Both the position numbers and the translations under genes were made by a program. The notes beneath the pieces are model-generated. The model worked only from the letters and a program-made list of their open reading frames with translations, was not told where the DNA came from and did no database searches. A stretch of 64,000 nt of DNA from Chiua virens (Eukaryota; Basidiomycota; Agaricomycetes; Boletales; Boletaceae): assembly GCA_019787685.1 (NCBI GenBank), contig JAHNUO010000006.1, forward strand, positions 1,674,001 through 1,738,000, written 5' to 3'. How positions within the stretch are numbered: the stretch's first letter is position 1; every line of letters begins with the position of its first letter. This document shows positions 13,201 to 28,857 of this stretch, in pieces.

Positions 13201-15932
13201 GGGGGAATGTCAAGGATCGTGCTACGCTACGAAAGTTTTGGAGTAAAAAGGAGATCAGTTACAACAAGGATGCCCCATTTCATATCCTTATTACAAGTTA
13301 TCAGCTAGTGAGTTCGTTCAAGCAGGTTTAAACACTGTGCGTTGCTTACACATTTCCAGGTTACCCAAGATCAACAGTACTTCCAAAGAGTCAAGTGGCA
13401 ATACATGGTTTTGGACGAGGCTCAAAACATCAAAAATGCATCAAGTGTCCGTTGGAAGACCCTCCTAGGTTTTCAATGCAGAAACCGTCTGCTCCTCACG
13501 GGTACTCCGATTCAGAATTCCATGCAAGGTCAGCTTTTATTGGTACACGTGATTCTGAGCGCGCTAAATTTGGTGTTGCGATGATAGAACTTTGGGCCCT
13601 CCTACACTTTATCATGCCGAGCCTCTTCGACTCCCACGATGAGTTTAACGAATGGTTTTCGAAAGACATTGAAAATGCCGCCGAAAACAAGGGTGGCAAG
13701 TTGAACGAGTATCAGTTACGGCGGCTGCATATGATATTGAAGCCGTTCATGCTTCGTCGTGTAAAGCGACATGTTCAAAATGAATTGAGCGAGAAGGTAT
13801 GCCAGTCACGTATGTCGCATCGACTGTACTGACATGTCCATTCCAAAAGATTGAGATAGATATTTATATAGACCTTAGCTCCCGACAACGGGCATTGTAC
13901 CGAGCACTTCTAGCCAACGTCTCTGTTGCTGACCTTTTAGAAAAGGCGGCAAACATTGGTGACGCCGACTCGGCTCGTTCATTGATGAACTTGGTCATGC
14001 AATTCCGCAAGGTGAGTGATTGATATCCTCACAGATCCCATATGTTGAGCTTTCGACAGGTTTGCAATCACCCTGAACTTTTTGAACGGGCAGATGTCAC
14101 AGCACCTTTCTCGTTCGCACACTTCGGCCGGTCAGGACCATTAGGTCGTGAAGGCGATCTAATTTGCGTTTCCTACTCGACGCAAAACCCGATCGAGTAT
14201 CAAGTCCCTGAACTGTTCTATCTCAACGGCGGACTTTTTGATATTCCATCCGCGGAACCTGGACCTCGATCACGCAGGCTTTCTGCGCACAACCTTTTTA
14301 ATATATGGTCCACGGACTGGATATATCGGTCGATGTACGACGAGATTGAAGGTATTTTTCATATGACTCTCTTAATACAGGATACGCTCATCACTTTTCC
14401 AGAATCGCCCGCCTTTGCGTTTTTGCGCCTCCTGAACAGGGGTCCAGCGGAGGTTCACGGCCTCCAAGTATCACCCCTCATACGCAATCGGTTGGTAGAA
14501 CTGCAGGAAGAAAATAAGATGATCGAACAAGTCCACTATCTTGAGGTGAGGGTTTAAAATTCAAAGGAAAGACTGACTGATGTTCTGTGCAGGGAGACTA
14601 GCTATAGCCCATTCGAAATCAAAACTCCACGCCTTCCGTTGCTGTCACGTCGACTTTGTCACCCCGACCTCAAAGAAATATCGTCCTCTACTTGGCAGCA
14701 ATCATGTCTGTCTCGCCCTGGCCTGAGGTGGTTCGTTCCCGCTGTGGTCGCACCGCCGATGTCTGTGGCGTGCACAAACCGCTCTTTTCATCGAACATCA
14801 GCATCGAGTTTTGGAAGCACCCATGGAATCATTGGCCATGTATGGTCTTTCACGCGAACTCCAAGAATCTCCCACCGCATGCAGCCTTTATAATGACCTG
14901 ATTCCGATGATTCCAGCTGCAGGGCTGATTTCAAGTGCTCCAGCGGACCAGTTGCCACAATCAAGCATGCAGATCCCGGAGGCAAAGCGGCTTATTTATG
15001 ACTCTGCCAAACTTGCACGTTTGGATGCGTTGTTACAAGAGCTCAAGGCAGGGGATCATCGAGTATTGATCTACTTCCAGATGACTCGCATGATGGACTT
15101 GATGGAGGAGTACCTGATATTTCGGCAATACAAGTATCTACGCCTGGACGGATCCTCGAAACTTGAAGACAGAAGGGACATGGTGATGGATTGGCAGACA
15201 AGGTTTGTGTTTTGTGCGCTGCTTGAACTATGACTCATTGTTTCCCCAGGCCAGACATATTCGTGTTCCTGCTGAGTACTCGCGCTGGTGGCCTCGGTAT
15301 TAACCTGACCGCTGCGGATACCGTGGTATTCTACGATCATGATTGGAATCCGTCCAATGATGCCCAGGCCATGGACCGTGCACATCGTTTGGGTCAGACT
15401 CGTCAAGTGACCGTCTACCGCCTCATTACCAAGGGAACGATCGACGAACGCATCATCCAACTCGCACGTGTGAAGAAAGACGTCAGTGGATTAGGCGCGA
15501 TTCATGGTGGCATCACTGACTCTCCTTTAGGTGCAAGACATTGTTGTTGGAAACAAAAACTTCACCGATGTGGCGAAACCCAGCGAGATTGTTCAATTGC
15601 TATTGAATGATGAACAACTGGCCAACATTGACAACTCGAACCGCTCGGGCCTTTCTTCCAAAAAGTCTGCCAAGCGCCCCGGTGGTGATAGTGAGGCCGT
15701 TCGGGACTTATGGAACGATGAGGGGGACGACTTCTTTGGTCATTCTGCGCCGCAGGCAAATACAACAGTAGACAAGGGAGAAGAAGACGGTACTGCGGCA
15801 ACACCTAGCCGGGGAAAGAAGCGCAAAGGGGGGAACACTTCGGGAGGTTCACGACCCCGCAAAGCCACTGGTAAAGCCGCGGGCAAGAAGAAGGCAGAGG
15901 CCAACGATGTTGGATCTGGGATGGATGTCTAG
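10292..15932 (+). CDS. INO80: INO80 chromatin-remodelling ATPase
   Basis: Snf2-family ATPase of the INO80 complex, which slides nucleosomes and exchanges H2A.Z. Starts MSLSRILNN, then a long Pro/Ser/Lys-rich N-terminal region. The DBINO domain spans roughly 11940-12350 ([33 protein letters not shown]). The ATPase N-lobe has [12 protein letters not shown], the Walker A region ADEMGLGKT and the DEAQ box [10 protein letters not shown], followed by [14 protein letters not shown]. The C-lobe has [48 protein letters not shown] and [17 protein letters not shown] basic Gly/Lys-rich tail ends the protein. The characteristic INO80 insertion separates the lobes. About a dozen GT-AG introns fit. Two frame problems remain: near 10490 (a base missing, or two extra) and near 14807 (one extra base before the [14 protein letters not shown] segment). 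Confidence 0.94.
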
Positions 15933-16317
15933 GTTGAATAATCTTTATCACTTGTTTGCCCGCTCGCCAGACACATTTGTAGAGTAATACATGCATTGTA
16001 CGGCCTTGTAGTATTGTACATGTTCTTTAATACCTATTCTATTTCGCTTTGAGTGGCCGTCCGAACGGTGTACTCATGAGTACTAGATGTCGAATTTCGA
16101 CGCCCAAACGTTCAACTGGCTTCCGAGTCGAGACCACCATTGTTCCACGTTCCACTGCCAACCATCATCGTCACGCACACTGCATTCAACCTAGCTGAGC
16201 ACGGTAGACTATGAAGATATTGCGATCTCTCTCCATCCCCTATCATAAATCTGTTTAACATCGTTCCGGGGGTTCTGGCCAAATACCGTTCGACCAATCC
16301 TTCAACACTTTTCCCCG
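15933..16317. other. Intergenic region between INO80 and the DHX29-like gene
   Basis: 385 bases with the INO80 3' end and the upstream region of the next gene. I see no conserved frame or repeat. Confidence 0.4.
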
Positions 16318-19300
16318 ATGCCCAAGAAAAAGAAGACACAACTGAAGCCCCTCGCGCGCGGCTTCGCAACCACATCCATACCCAAGAAAGCCGTACAGGC
16401 CGAGGAGATCGAACTATCCGCTGACGAAACCCCACCCACCGAAGATGAGGTGGCCAATCCTGCCTCGGCAGATCTCCCGACTGCTCCCCAAGGCGCGCAG
16501 CCTGACTCGGACAAGCCAGGCGTCCAACCAGATGATCAACAAAATTTCCAGGGAATGGTGGACAAATACCAGGAGAAGACGGAGAAGGAGATATCAAGAA
16601 CCATCAAGGTGTGATCTTTCATTTCTTGTGAGCTGTCGTTCAAAATCTAACCAACCAGTCACTCAGGCGACTGAGGTAGATAGACGTGTTTCCAAAGGGT
16701 TCAACGCTGTAGACGTCGATCCAGTGCTGGTCGAGGAGATTTTACGTCTCCACCTCCAAGAAGAATCATCCACAGGTTGTCGATTCTATTTGACCACTTC
16801 TTCGATCAACTCAACGCCATGATTTTCAGCGCGGAATTGTATCGAACAAACTAAAGAAAAAGCTGTGACACGCCTGGCATTGACATACGGTATTCTACGC
16901 AGGCTCGGTTTCGCCGAAGATTTGGTGGAGCAGTGTCTGCGTACTATGTCTGGCGTTGAGCTCGATGAAGCCCTGGACTGGGTTAGTTCAGCTGTCACGG
17001 CAACTCCATTGTCTGACTCACGTCCCATTAGCTCACTGTTCATTGCCCTGATAACGAAGTCGAGATGAGTAAACATTTCGAATCTAGGACCTCACGGGGC
17101 TTGACTATGCATCACTTAGCGGATGCTCCTGATTCGGCCAGGTCAAACAACGTTCCAGATCCCAGAGTGCCGGTTGTTTCCAAAGAAGTTCCACCAAAGC
17201 CACTCGAGCCAGACTCTTACAAATCTACAAAACCTGGGACCAATTTATCGCAGACACTTGACAGTGGGAACCAGACACCTTCACAGGAGGGGCCGTCGAC
17301 TAGTGTTACACTGCCTTCGTCGGGTAGCATCTCTCCGGAGCTTGACGACCCTAACCTGGAATATGCTCGACTAAAATTGCAGATTCTAGACGTAAAGACA
17401 AGCATCACATCTCAACAGCAAAAATTGGATGCCACCGGTGTTCTAGAAGAGAAGTTGCGGCGTATAAAGGCACACTACTTCTTTGATGAGAGGGACGCTG
17501 AACGATTGTATCGCTCCGAGCTCGAAAAGACGAATGCTCAACGTCTTCGGGATACGCTTCGCGGGTCTTTGAAACCTGGACGGCCGAAGAGTCCAAAAAG
17601 GATCGATGTTCCAAAAACTGTCACTATACTTCCCGGGCCAGAACTGCAGTCTGACTTGTTCGACGAAGAGGACAACGAATCTTCAGGAGGACTTCTCGAA
17701 ATTCTGGAAGCCCCGTCCGAGGTTGAAGGCCCTCGGGGAACCAAGATCTTCGTCAAGGATATGTCTTTCACTAAGCAGAGCGGAGGGAAACTACCACAGA
17801 CCGTACTCTTGGATTACGTATCCAAGATTGACCGGTATGCTGCAGTCACATTCAACAGCCTATCCCAGCACAGCCGCGCGAAGCGCTTTGCAGTCCGGGT
17901 GTCGTGGAGTGGCCGTAAGCAGGATGAATGGAAGATGGAGGATGTGGCTTGTCGTGAGGACTCACAGGCGGAACAATACATCGCCACCGTCGCGCTCCAC
18001 GTACTTTCCTTCCCTCCCACGGATGGCTTCGCCGCTGGGACGATGACTAGCCCTGTTGGTAACACTTTCTTCAGATTGTTCCCTTCTGTTTTCAGAGACT
18101 TGTGGGACGAGCTAGAAGCAGATCGGAAACTCAAGCAGGAACGTATAAATCGGGACATCTGGGCTAAGTTATGGGATATTGTCGGCCAGAAGATCGATAT
18201 TGGCCGAGAAGTAAGTTACTTGCTGGTTTGAATGTTCGTGGCTGAGCTTGGTTCAGACGAGAGAGGTAGTAACTGGATCAGTTCCTGAGGTCAAAGGAGT
18301 TTCTCAGACGTCAACCCATTTACGGAACATTGAGGCAAATTACGATCAACTTATTGCAGATCTCAAATCTCGCCAATCAAAGTCAGCCTATCAAGAGATG
18401 CTGGTCAGTCTTGTTTCCTTTATCTCGCCAAAGCATGATTATAAAGATACGTCAGGTCCATCGAAACTCATTACCGATAGCAAAGTATTGCGAAGACATT
18501 CTTTCAACATTGGAACAGCACTCAAATTCTTGTCCTCTGCGGTGAGACCGGATGGTGAGTGTGAACTGGGCTTGCTCGAGCTGGCCACCAACGTTCCTAT
18601 TAGCGGGAAGTCTACTCAGGTGCCTGCCTTCATCCTCGAAGACCAGCTGTCGCGTGGACGGTCTTGCAAGATATATTGCACGGAGCCACGTCGCATTTCT
18701 GCGGTGTCACTCGCACAACGGGTTTCTCGTGAATTGGGGGATCCCCCGGGGACGGTTGGCACTCTCAGTTCTCTCGTTGGATATGCCATTCGTTTGGAGA
18801 GCAACACCACTAAGAATACACGCTTGACCTACATCACTACCGGTATCGCGCTGAGAATGCTAGAACGCGGCTCTGGACGTGGCGAGCAAGGTACAGCGTT
18901 TGACGAGATAACAGTGAGTACGATCTATCTCCCCGTGTGTCCAAGCGACGAGCCGGTATAATGTTCAAACCCAGCATTTGATTATCGATGAAGTTCACGA
19001 ACGCACAATTGAGTCGGATTTCCTGCTCGTCGTTCTCAAGTCTCTGTTGCCACTACGTCCTGATTTAAGGTACTGGATGTACTTCCTGGATTCTTCATTT
19101 CTCAGCGATCTCATTAGGGTGATCCTCATGTCTGCAACGGTGGATTCAGAAAAGATATCGAGCTATTTCGGAGGCTGCTCGGTAATTCATGTTCCAGGTC
19201 GGACTTTCCCCGTAGACGTCATGTATCTTGAGGATGCTGTGGAACTGTACCGGCTGGTCAATATCGAAGACTCGCCTTATGCAAAACGACGTGAGTCACT

Positions 19301-21648
19301 CGAACTGTTAGTAACAGGACATGAACTTTACTTATCGTTGTTCTTCAGTACACAGTAAATTTTATCAGCGAAAGAACCGTACAGATTGGGACGAGGCCAC
19401 TTTGATCGATGAAGATGAAGATGCCACTTTGGCTGAAGGCGAAATCTAGTGCAAAGATACCAATTTCGGTGGACAGACGTTATTCTCCATCTACAGAACG
19501 GACCGTCGACCTTCTGGACGAGCGCCTAATTCCATACGATCTAATTCTCCGGCTGCTTGAGCGTCTGTGCTTTAAAGACCAGGCACCCTTTTCCTCAGCA
19601 TTCCTGATTTTCATGCCCGGCATCGCCGAAATTCGTCGAATGAACGATCTACTTTCTGACCACCCCTCTTTCGGTCAGGAGTCCCTATTCCATGTCTATC
19701 CATTGCATTCTACTCTGTCGAGTGAGAGTCAAAATGCCGTTTTTGACGTGCCCCCTGCTGGGATGAGGAAGATAGTCATTGGTACGCGTCTCCCACCTTG
19801 TCGTGCTAGCTGCTTCGATCGACTTCCCCTGCTTCAGCCACAAATATTGCAGAGACCGGCATCACGATTCCGGACATCACTTGCGTTATCGACACGGGAA
19901 AACACCGAGAGATAATGTATCCCCGTCTCATGCTGCACTAACACGGGACTGATGATCAGTCAGGTTTGATGAGAAACGTCAGCTAAGCCGCTTGGTGGAA
20001 ACGTTCGTCACTAAGAGTAATGCTGCCCAGCGAAGGGGGCGAGCTGGCCGAGTCCAAAATGGGATATGTTTCCACCTATTCACCTAAACGACGTCACGAT
20101 ACATTAGTGAGTGCGACATATATACCTCAGCGGTGATGTGGCTTGACAAGTATGCACAGTTCGCAGAATATCCTCTTCCAGAAATGATGCGACTAAGCTT
20201 ATCGGACCTCGCCTTGCGTATCAAGACTATGAAGGTAAATATAGGAGCATCGATTGAAGACGTGCTTTGTCATGCGTTGGATCCCCCAACGGCAATAAAC
20301 GTCCAGAGAGCAGTCGCAGCCTTGGTTGAGGTATGAAGACTCTAGTTGGCCCCAGGTGGAATACTGAAGACGTCCAGGTGCGAGCTCTGACTCCCACAGA
20401 AGATATTACTCCAATGGGTCGATTACTTAGCAAGCTACCCACGGATGTGCATCTAGGGAAACTACTCTTGATTGCTGTGGTGTTTCGTTGCCTCGATCCT
20501 GCGTTGACTATCGCGGCTGCACTGAGTTCAAAATCACCATTCGTTACACCGCTTGGGATGGAGGAAGAAGCCGATCGGGCAAAAAGTTCATTCCGTACCA
20601 GTGGGTGATGTGGTTACCCTCCCTTCATCGGGTCTTACGCGAATGATGCAGACAATTCGGACTTTTTGACAATTCATGCCGCGTTTCGCGGCTTGGCGGC
20701 GGTCCGCTAACCAAGGATTCGCTTACAAGTTCTGTCGAAAGAACTTCCTCAGTCACGAGAACCTCTTGCAAATCGAAGATCTGCGTCAGCAATTCCTAGG
20801 GTCAGCAGCCTGCAGTCCGATGGTCTACATGCCTCTGACGCTTCTATTCCAGTTACTTGGTTGATTCTTCTTTCATCCACGTAGATACCGAATTCGTGAG
20901 AGAGCTCAATCGGTGAGTCGTGGGTGGTGTTCTCAGCATCAAGTGTCTGACCATTATGCCAGTGCTCGTTTTGGACGCAATAGGTACCGGTTTGTCACGG
21001 TTCCACCTGAACTTGACAGCAATAGCAATAATCTCACCATTGTCACCGCTGCGCTACTCTCTGGGCTATACCCGAAGCTTTTGTGTGTTGATGTTACCAA
21101 TGGACTGCCAATGCGGACACTCTCGAACAATCAAATCACCTATTTCCATCCTTCCTCGGTTAACTTTCGGAGAAAACCAAAAGACATAACCGCCAACTAC
21201 CTGGTTTACTTCACACTGATGTATGTCACGACCCAGCATCATGTGGTAAAATACTCACGAATGGTCAGGCACTCGAAGAGGCTATATGCTTGGGAAACCG
21301 GACCAGTCGACGACTTAGCGGTGCTCTTGCTGTGCGGTGAATGCGACTTCAAGGTACATCTTTGTTCGACAGACTGAATCACATTCTCAAGCCAAATTTT
21401 CATAGCCCATGTCAGATACGGCGATCGTAGACCGGAAGATGAAGTATCGCCTCCCACCCAGAGCCAACATAGCCATGAAGATTCTGCGGACACAGCTGAG
21501 CAGTATTTTGGCACAACAATTTCGGGGGAAACCATTGACGAAGTCGCAAGTCCAATGGCATAAGTTTGCGATGATCGCATTGGGCAGGACTAAGCTGGAA
21601 ATAGAGGAGCAGCCTGCAAGTACGACAATGGTAACCAGACGATTCTGA
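16318..21648 (+). CDS. DEAH/DEVH-box RNA helicase, DHX29/YLR419W-like
   Basis: Large RNA helicase of the DHX29/DHX57 group, linked in other eukaryotes to translation initiation on structured mRNAs. Starts [23 protein letters not shown]-like helical segment ([20 protein letters not shown]) is followed by a charged linker and an RWD-like middle region. Helicase motifs: I in [54 protein letters not shown]. The C terminus has LLVDSSF-type and YPKLLCVD segments of the OB-fold domain. About fourteen GT-AG introns fit. Four frame breaks behave as single extra bases: near 18521 (before ILVLCGETG), 19440, 20090 (before KRRHDTL) and 20685 (before AWRRSANQG). Four in one gene fit a large conserved target for assembly errors rather than a pseudogene, since every motif survives. 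Confidence 0.9.
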
Positions 21649-21800
21649 CAATGGTAGTACCTCTCAGGTTGTCATTGTAATAGCACAACATCTCGAGTGG
21701 TTGAGATCCTAATCATATTTCCCGGATGAGTGTACGGCAAGCATAACATAGGATACATGGTCATGGGTAAACAGTAAGATCAATGATTCGAATGATTCGA

Positions 21801-22331
21801 TTACTCCTCGTCTTCGTCATCGCCGTCGCGGCTGTGCATTCACGACTATGAATAGAGAATAGGTAACAAAAGGAAGCGACATACGCAATGTTATAGAATC
21901 GCAGTTGATAAGCATCTTTTGAGGATGCGACGACCCGGATCCAGTCGCGTAAACTGTTCTTCTTCAAGAACTTTTTCGTCAGGTACTTGAGATACCGTTT
22001 GGAGAAAGGAACATTGGAAGTGACGATGATTTTGTTGCTTGCTGCAGAAGATGAGCTGATCAGCGACGGAGTGACGATGTGCGAGAGGCAGTACCATCAC
22101 GCGTGATTTTGACATTTTCACCAAGTTGCCCGATCTTTCCCTCGACCTTGGTGCGGTCGTGGAGGAATTTTTCAAAGTCGGCACCGTCGAAGACACCGTC
22201 AGCGGCGGGACGAGAGTAGTCGATGATGAATTTGTGTTTCGTGGAGGACGTCTTCAGGGCGGCGGGCTAAAGGATCAAGGCGTGAGCCTACTGAGAAGAT
22301 AACTCAGCAAAGCATTGCCTGAACTGACCAT
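21801..22331 (-). CDS. RPL22: 60S ribosomal protein eL22
   Basis: Large-subunit ribosomal protein eL22. The start codon is immediately followed by an intron (GTCAGTT), a common arrangement in fungal ribosomal-protein genes. The body reads [20 protein letters not shown], then [46 protein letters not shown] and YQLRFYNIA, ending in an acidic tail RDGDDEDEE. Two further introns are needed, one inside KITRD/ASNK and one before the acidic tail (acceptor at ATGCACAG). An upstream ATG at 22386 is out of frame and would overlap the true start if transcribed. The gene is divergent from CBF5. Confidence 0.92.
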
Positions 22332-22473
22332 CTTGACTGTGCTTGAACGAGTGCAAAAGACGGGGCGTTGATGGTGGTGATGACATTTTAAAACTGTACA
22401 GTTCCATTCCCACGATTATTTTGAAACCTCTCGTGTGAGTTATCTCAAAAATAATTTTCAAGAAAATGCCATT
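22332..22473. promoter_or_regulatory. Divergent promoter region RPL22 / CBF5
   Basis: 142 bases separate the starts of a ribosomal protein gene and the H/ACA pseudouridine synthase gene, both ribosome-biogenesis functions. A shared bidirectional promoter is a reasonable inference. I could not identify a specific factor site with confidence. Confidence 0.5.
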
Positions 22474-24289
<1,816 letters not shown>

Positions 24290-24564
24290 TTCTACCGAGC
24301 CTGTATGCTTGTAGTTCCACGCCCCCAGGATGTGAACTGGAATTTTGGTTCCTATCTTTGATCTCGAGTCATGGCAATGCACTCGTGCTGATTGATCGGC
24401 GAAACCTACGACACTGCCCACTGTCACACTGTCCGTGTGTGTCTATTGCTCCTGTGTACCATCAAGCCCGCATCAATCAACTGAGCGTATTTATGGAGAT
24501 CCCATGTAGTTTATAACCCAGTTTCATGTTGGAGTTGCCTCAGTTTCATCTACCATCCATCCCG

Positions 24565-26225
<1,661 letters not shown>

Positions 26226-26482
26226 TCGAAGGCTGTTATCGCGCCGCGGCAATGACGGGAACACATTGGTTGCGCTGCAATTCACTTCATTTCGTATTTA
26301 TGAGTTATCGTATTGTCAAGGATGTAGTACAACTAATATCGTACATGACAAGATCATACATACATTCTCACTCTGAAAATCTGCTATGGAAACGACCTAG
26401 GGCCGAAAGAATGCAATAGACCTGATTAGTCGAATTTGGATTAAACCGTACAAGGATAACAATAACCTCCCTCCCTCAAGAC

Positions 26483-28639
26483 CTAGAACCTTCCACCTGC
26501 CCAGAACCCCGACGCAACACCTTCAACTCCGAAATCTCCAAATCGCGTATCACCATCCAGTTCCGTCCCATACATGGTACGCTTCGCCGGGGGGGCAGGG
26601 GTATCTTGTTCAGTGGCCGACGTTTTGATGGCCGTCAAACCGATGCCAGACGCAATTTCGTTACTCGAGAGAGCTCTCTGAATGCCGCTTGACCCGCTTG
26701 CTTCAGGACGTGCCAAAGAACCCCCTGAGGCGGCACGCCCGCTCGCCGTCGAGCTGGACCTTGTGACGCCAAATGTCACAAACCGATCGGAATGCCGGCT
26801 ACCTGGACGATCTGGATTTGCTGCCGGTGAAGGAGATGTAGGGGGCTCCGGATGAGGAAAGGTTCCCATCGTCAGAGGATACACCGCCTGCGTAGGGGTC
26901 GAAGCTATCGGTACGAAGGTAAAACTGAAAGGATTCTGATTTTCAACGTTATTTGCGGAACTGGTCGCTGGTGCACTTATAATGGGAGGAGAGCTGGGGC
27001 CATAGAAATTCGCGAGCCGCTCAACCGGAGGTGGCAGATCTTCTTCACTCCCAGAGAAGACGGGAAAACTGGAGCCACCTCGTCGCCGAGAAAATTCCTG
27101 GAGATCAGGAGGCTCGTTTGGTTGAAGTGTTAATGACGACTTGTCCTCTGAATCATGGACCTTCGCCCGTTTGTGAGCCAGTTCATCACCATTGTTTTCC
27201 GGCTCTGTCTCCGTACCCTCTTGTACCGACTCGAAGATTCCCAGAGTGTCACTCGAAAACGAATCTCGAGGACGTTTACCTAGCATTGAGTGTGGAAACC
27301 CGGGTAAAAGTGAACCAGGTTGCCTTGATTTTTCCAAATCATTGACGGAACGCGAATCAGGGGGCACGAGGGAATCGAGGTTAAAAGAAGGCTCGCTTGA
27401 AAGTTCGGAAGATTCCGGATTCTCAATGGTAGGGAGCCTACATTCTGCTAAGATACGAGAATATCAAGTATGGCAGAGTAACATACGCAAAAGAAGGGCG
27501 GTATGGCGTTCGAACGCGCTTTGGCGTCGCAGGTGGTTCTGGTATTCGAATTGAATGTTCCTGAGCTGTCGGTACCGATGTATTAACGGAAGGCGAACTC
27601 TTAGCTCGAGCGCGGAGATCTTCAATGTCTGCCGTGAGATTTCGAATCTTCGTCCCAAACGACTCAATAAGAGAAGCGACTTTCTCCTTTAAATCAGTAA
27701 GCTGCGCTTTGTGAGAGTCCAACTCCTGTTTTACAGGAGCAACCTGCTCACAGGATGAGTATCATCGCAGGTCCTTGCAAAGTGACTTACTGCTTCGGCA
27801 ACCACGGTTTCTAAGGCCTTGCCAGAAGGTCCGACCATAGATTGCAAATCCAGCTGCGTTTGGCCATTCGCATGCTGTGGGTTCTTGGAATCTATTGTAT
27901 AGGGGATCTTAGAGACGGATCCAAAAAAGTCAAGACAAGACGACGTTTCTTACGCGGAAGAACCTCTGTAGAACCATCTAGTTCAGGTTCTAACAAGACC
28001 TCAGCATAGGCCATGTCACACAAAGTCTGCATCTGAGCCTCTGCGATTGTCGTTTCGGACGGCTTGATTGACCTGTTACTCCGTGCTCTTTTGGGTGTCC
28101 GGGAGGTACTGGTTGACTTTGTGACGGCCCGAGCACCTGATCCACCAGCTATTACAGGACGTCCCACACCAAGCCTATATTGAGTTTCTTTCGCTTTCCT
28201 GGTGCGCTGAGGGACTGGCTGTTCGTGGGGCTGAACTTGATGGCGGCGTTGAGAGAAAGAAGATTCTGTTTCAGCATCGGAGTCGTGTATGATCATTGAA
28301 CTAGTAGATTGTCCCCTAGGTCTGACGCCGGTAAGGTTCGATATCCTGGTCGAGGGAGGTCGCTGGGGTAGCTGGGGAGGGTTACGCCGCGGTTGTGGTC
28401 TTGGAGGTGGTTATAAGGGATCGGGCATCAAGGACGATGGACATGCTTACTGTGCAGCATCCAGTAGAAGATCAATAAGTGCTTCGGTCTTGAGATTTGC
28501 TTTTACGCCGTAGTCCTACGTAACATATTGGATGAGATCTGGGATGTATTTCAAGGTAAAAGAAGTATACTTTGCACAGTTTCTGTATATCTGTACGCTT
28601 CATAGCCTGGAGGGCTTCTCTTCCTAGCGTAGAGCTCAT
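26483..28639 (-). CDS. Hypothetical protein with SAP-like N terminus and coiled coil
   Basis: Not recognised as a named gene. The N terminus MSSTLGREALQAMKRTDIQKLCKDYGVKAN with LKTEALIDLLLDAAQ resembles a SAP-type helix pair, which in other proteins binds DNA or RNA. This is inference from pattern. A basic Ser/Arg region (PKRARSNRSIKP), a predicted coiled coil (ELDSHKAQLTDLKEKVASLIES) and a long disordered Ser/Pro-rich C-terminal half ending VASGFWAGGRF follow. Introns fit in phase: the last uses donor GTATGT (27486) and acceptor at 27438. A nuclear role is plausible but unproven. It shares a short divergent upstream region with the lactate dehydrogenase gene. Confidence 0.75.
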
Positions 28640-28857
28640 TGGTGAAGACGGTGCAAGTCGTGGTTCGAGTGCAACACACACAATAAAGCGAACCAAACAA
28701 CGCGACGTCACATGATCAGCGTACGCACCCTAACCCTAAAATAGGAGTCTGATGGACCTCAGTCGGGCCGAGCGTGGACAGCGGACCGAATACAGTTCTG
28801 AGTTCAATAAATAGGCCACATGCCAGCCATGGGCTGTGAGCTTCTTTCCTTCGTATC
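28640..28857. promoter_or_regulatory. Divergent upstream region with telomere-like ACCCTAACCCTAAA motif
   Basis: 218 bases between two divergent genes. At 28727-28740 there are two tandem CCCTAA units, the sequence of fungal telomere repeats but far too short to be a telomere. Such boxes act as binding sites for Myb-type telobox factors in other eukaryotes, and here that is only a suggestion. Confidence 0.45.
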
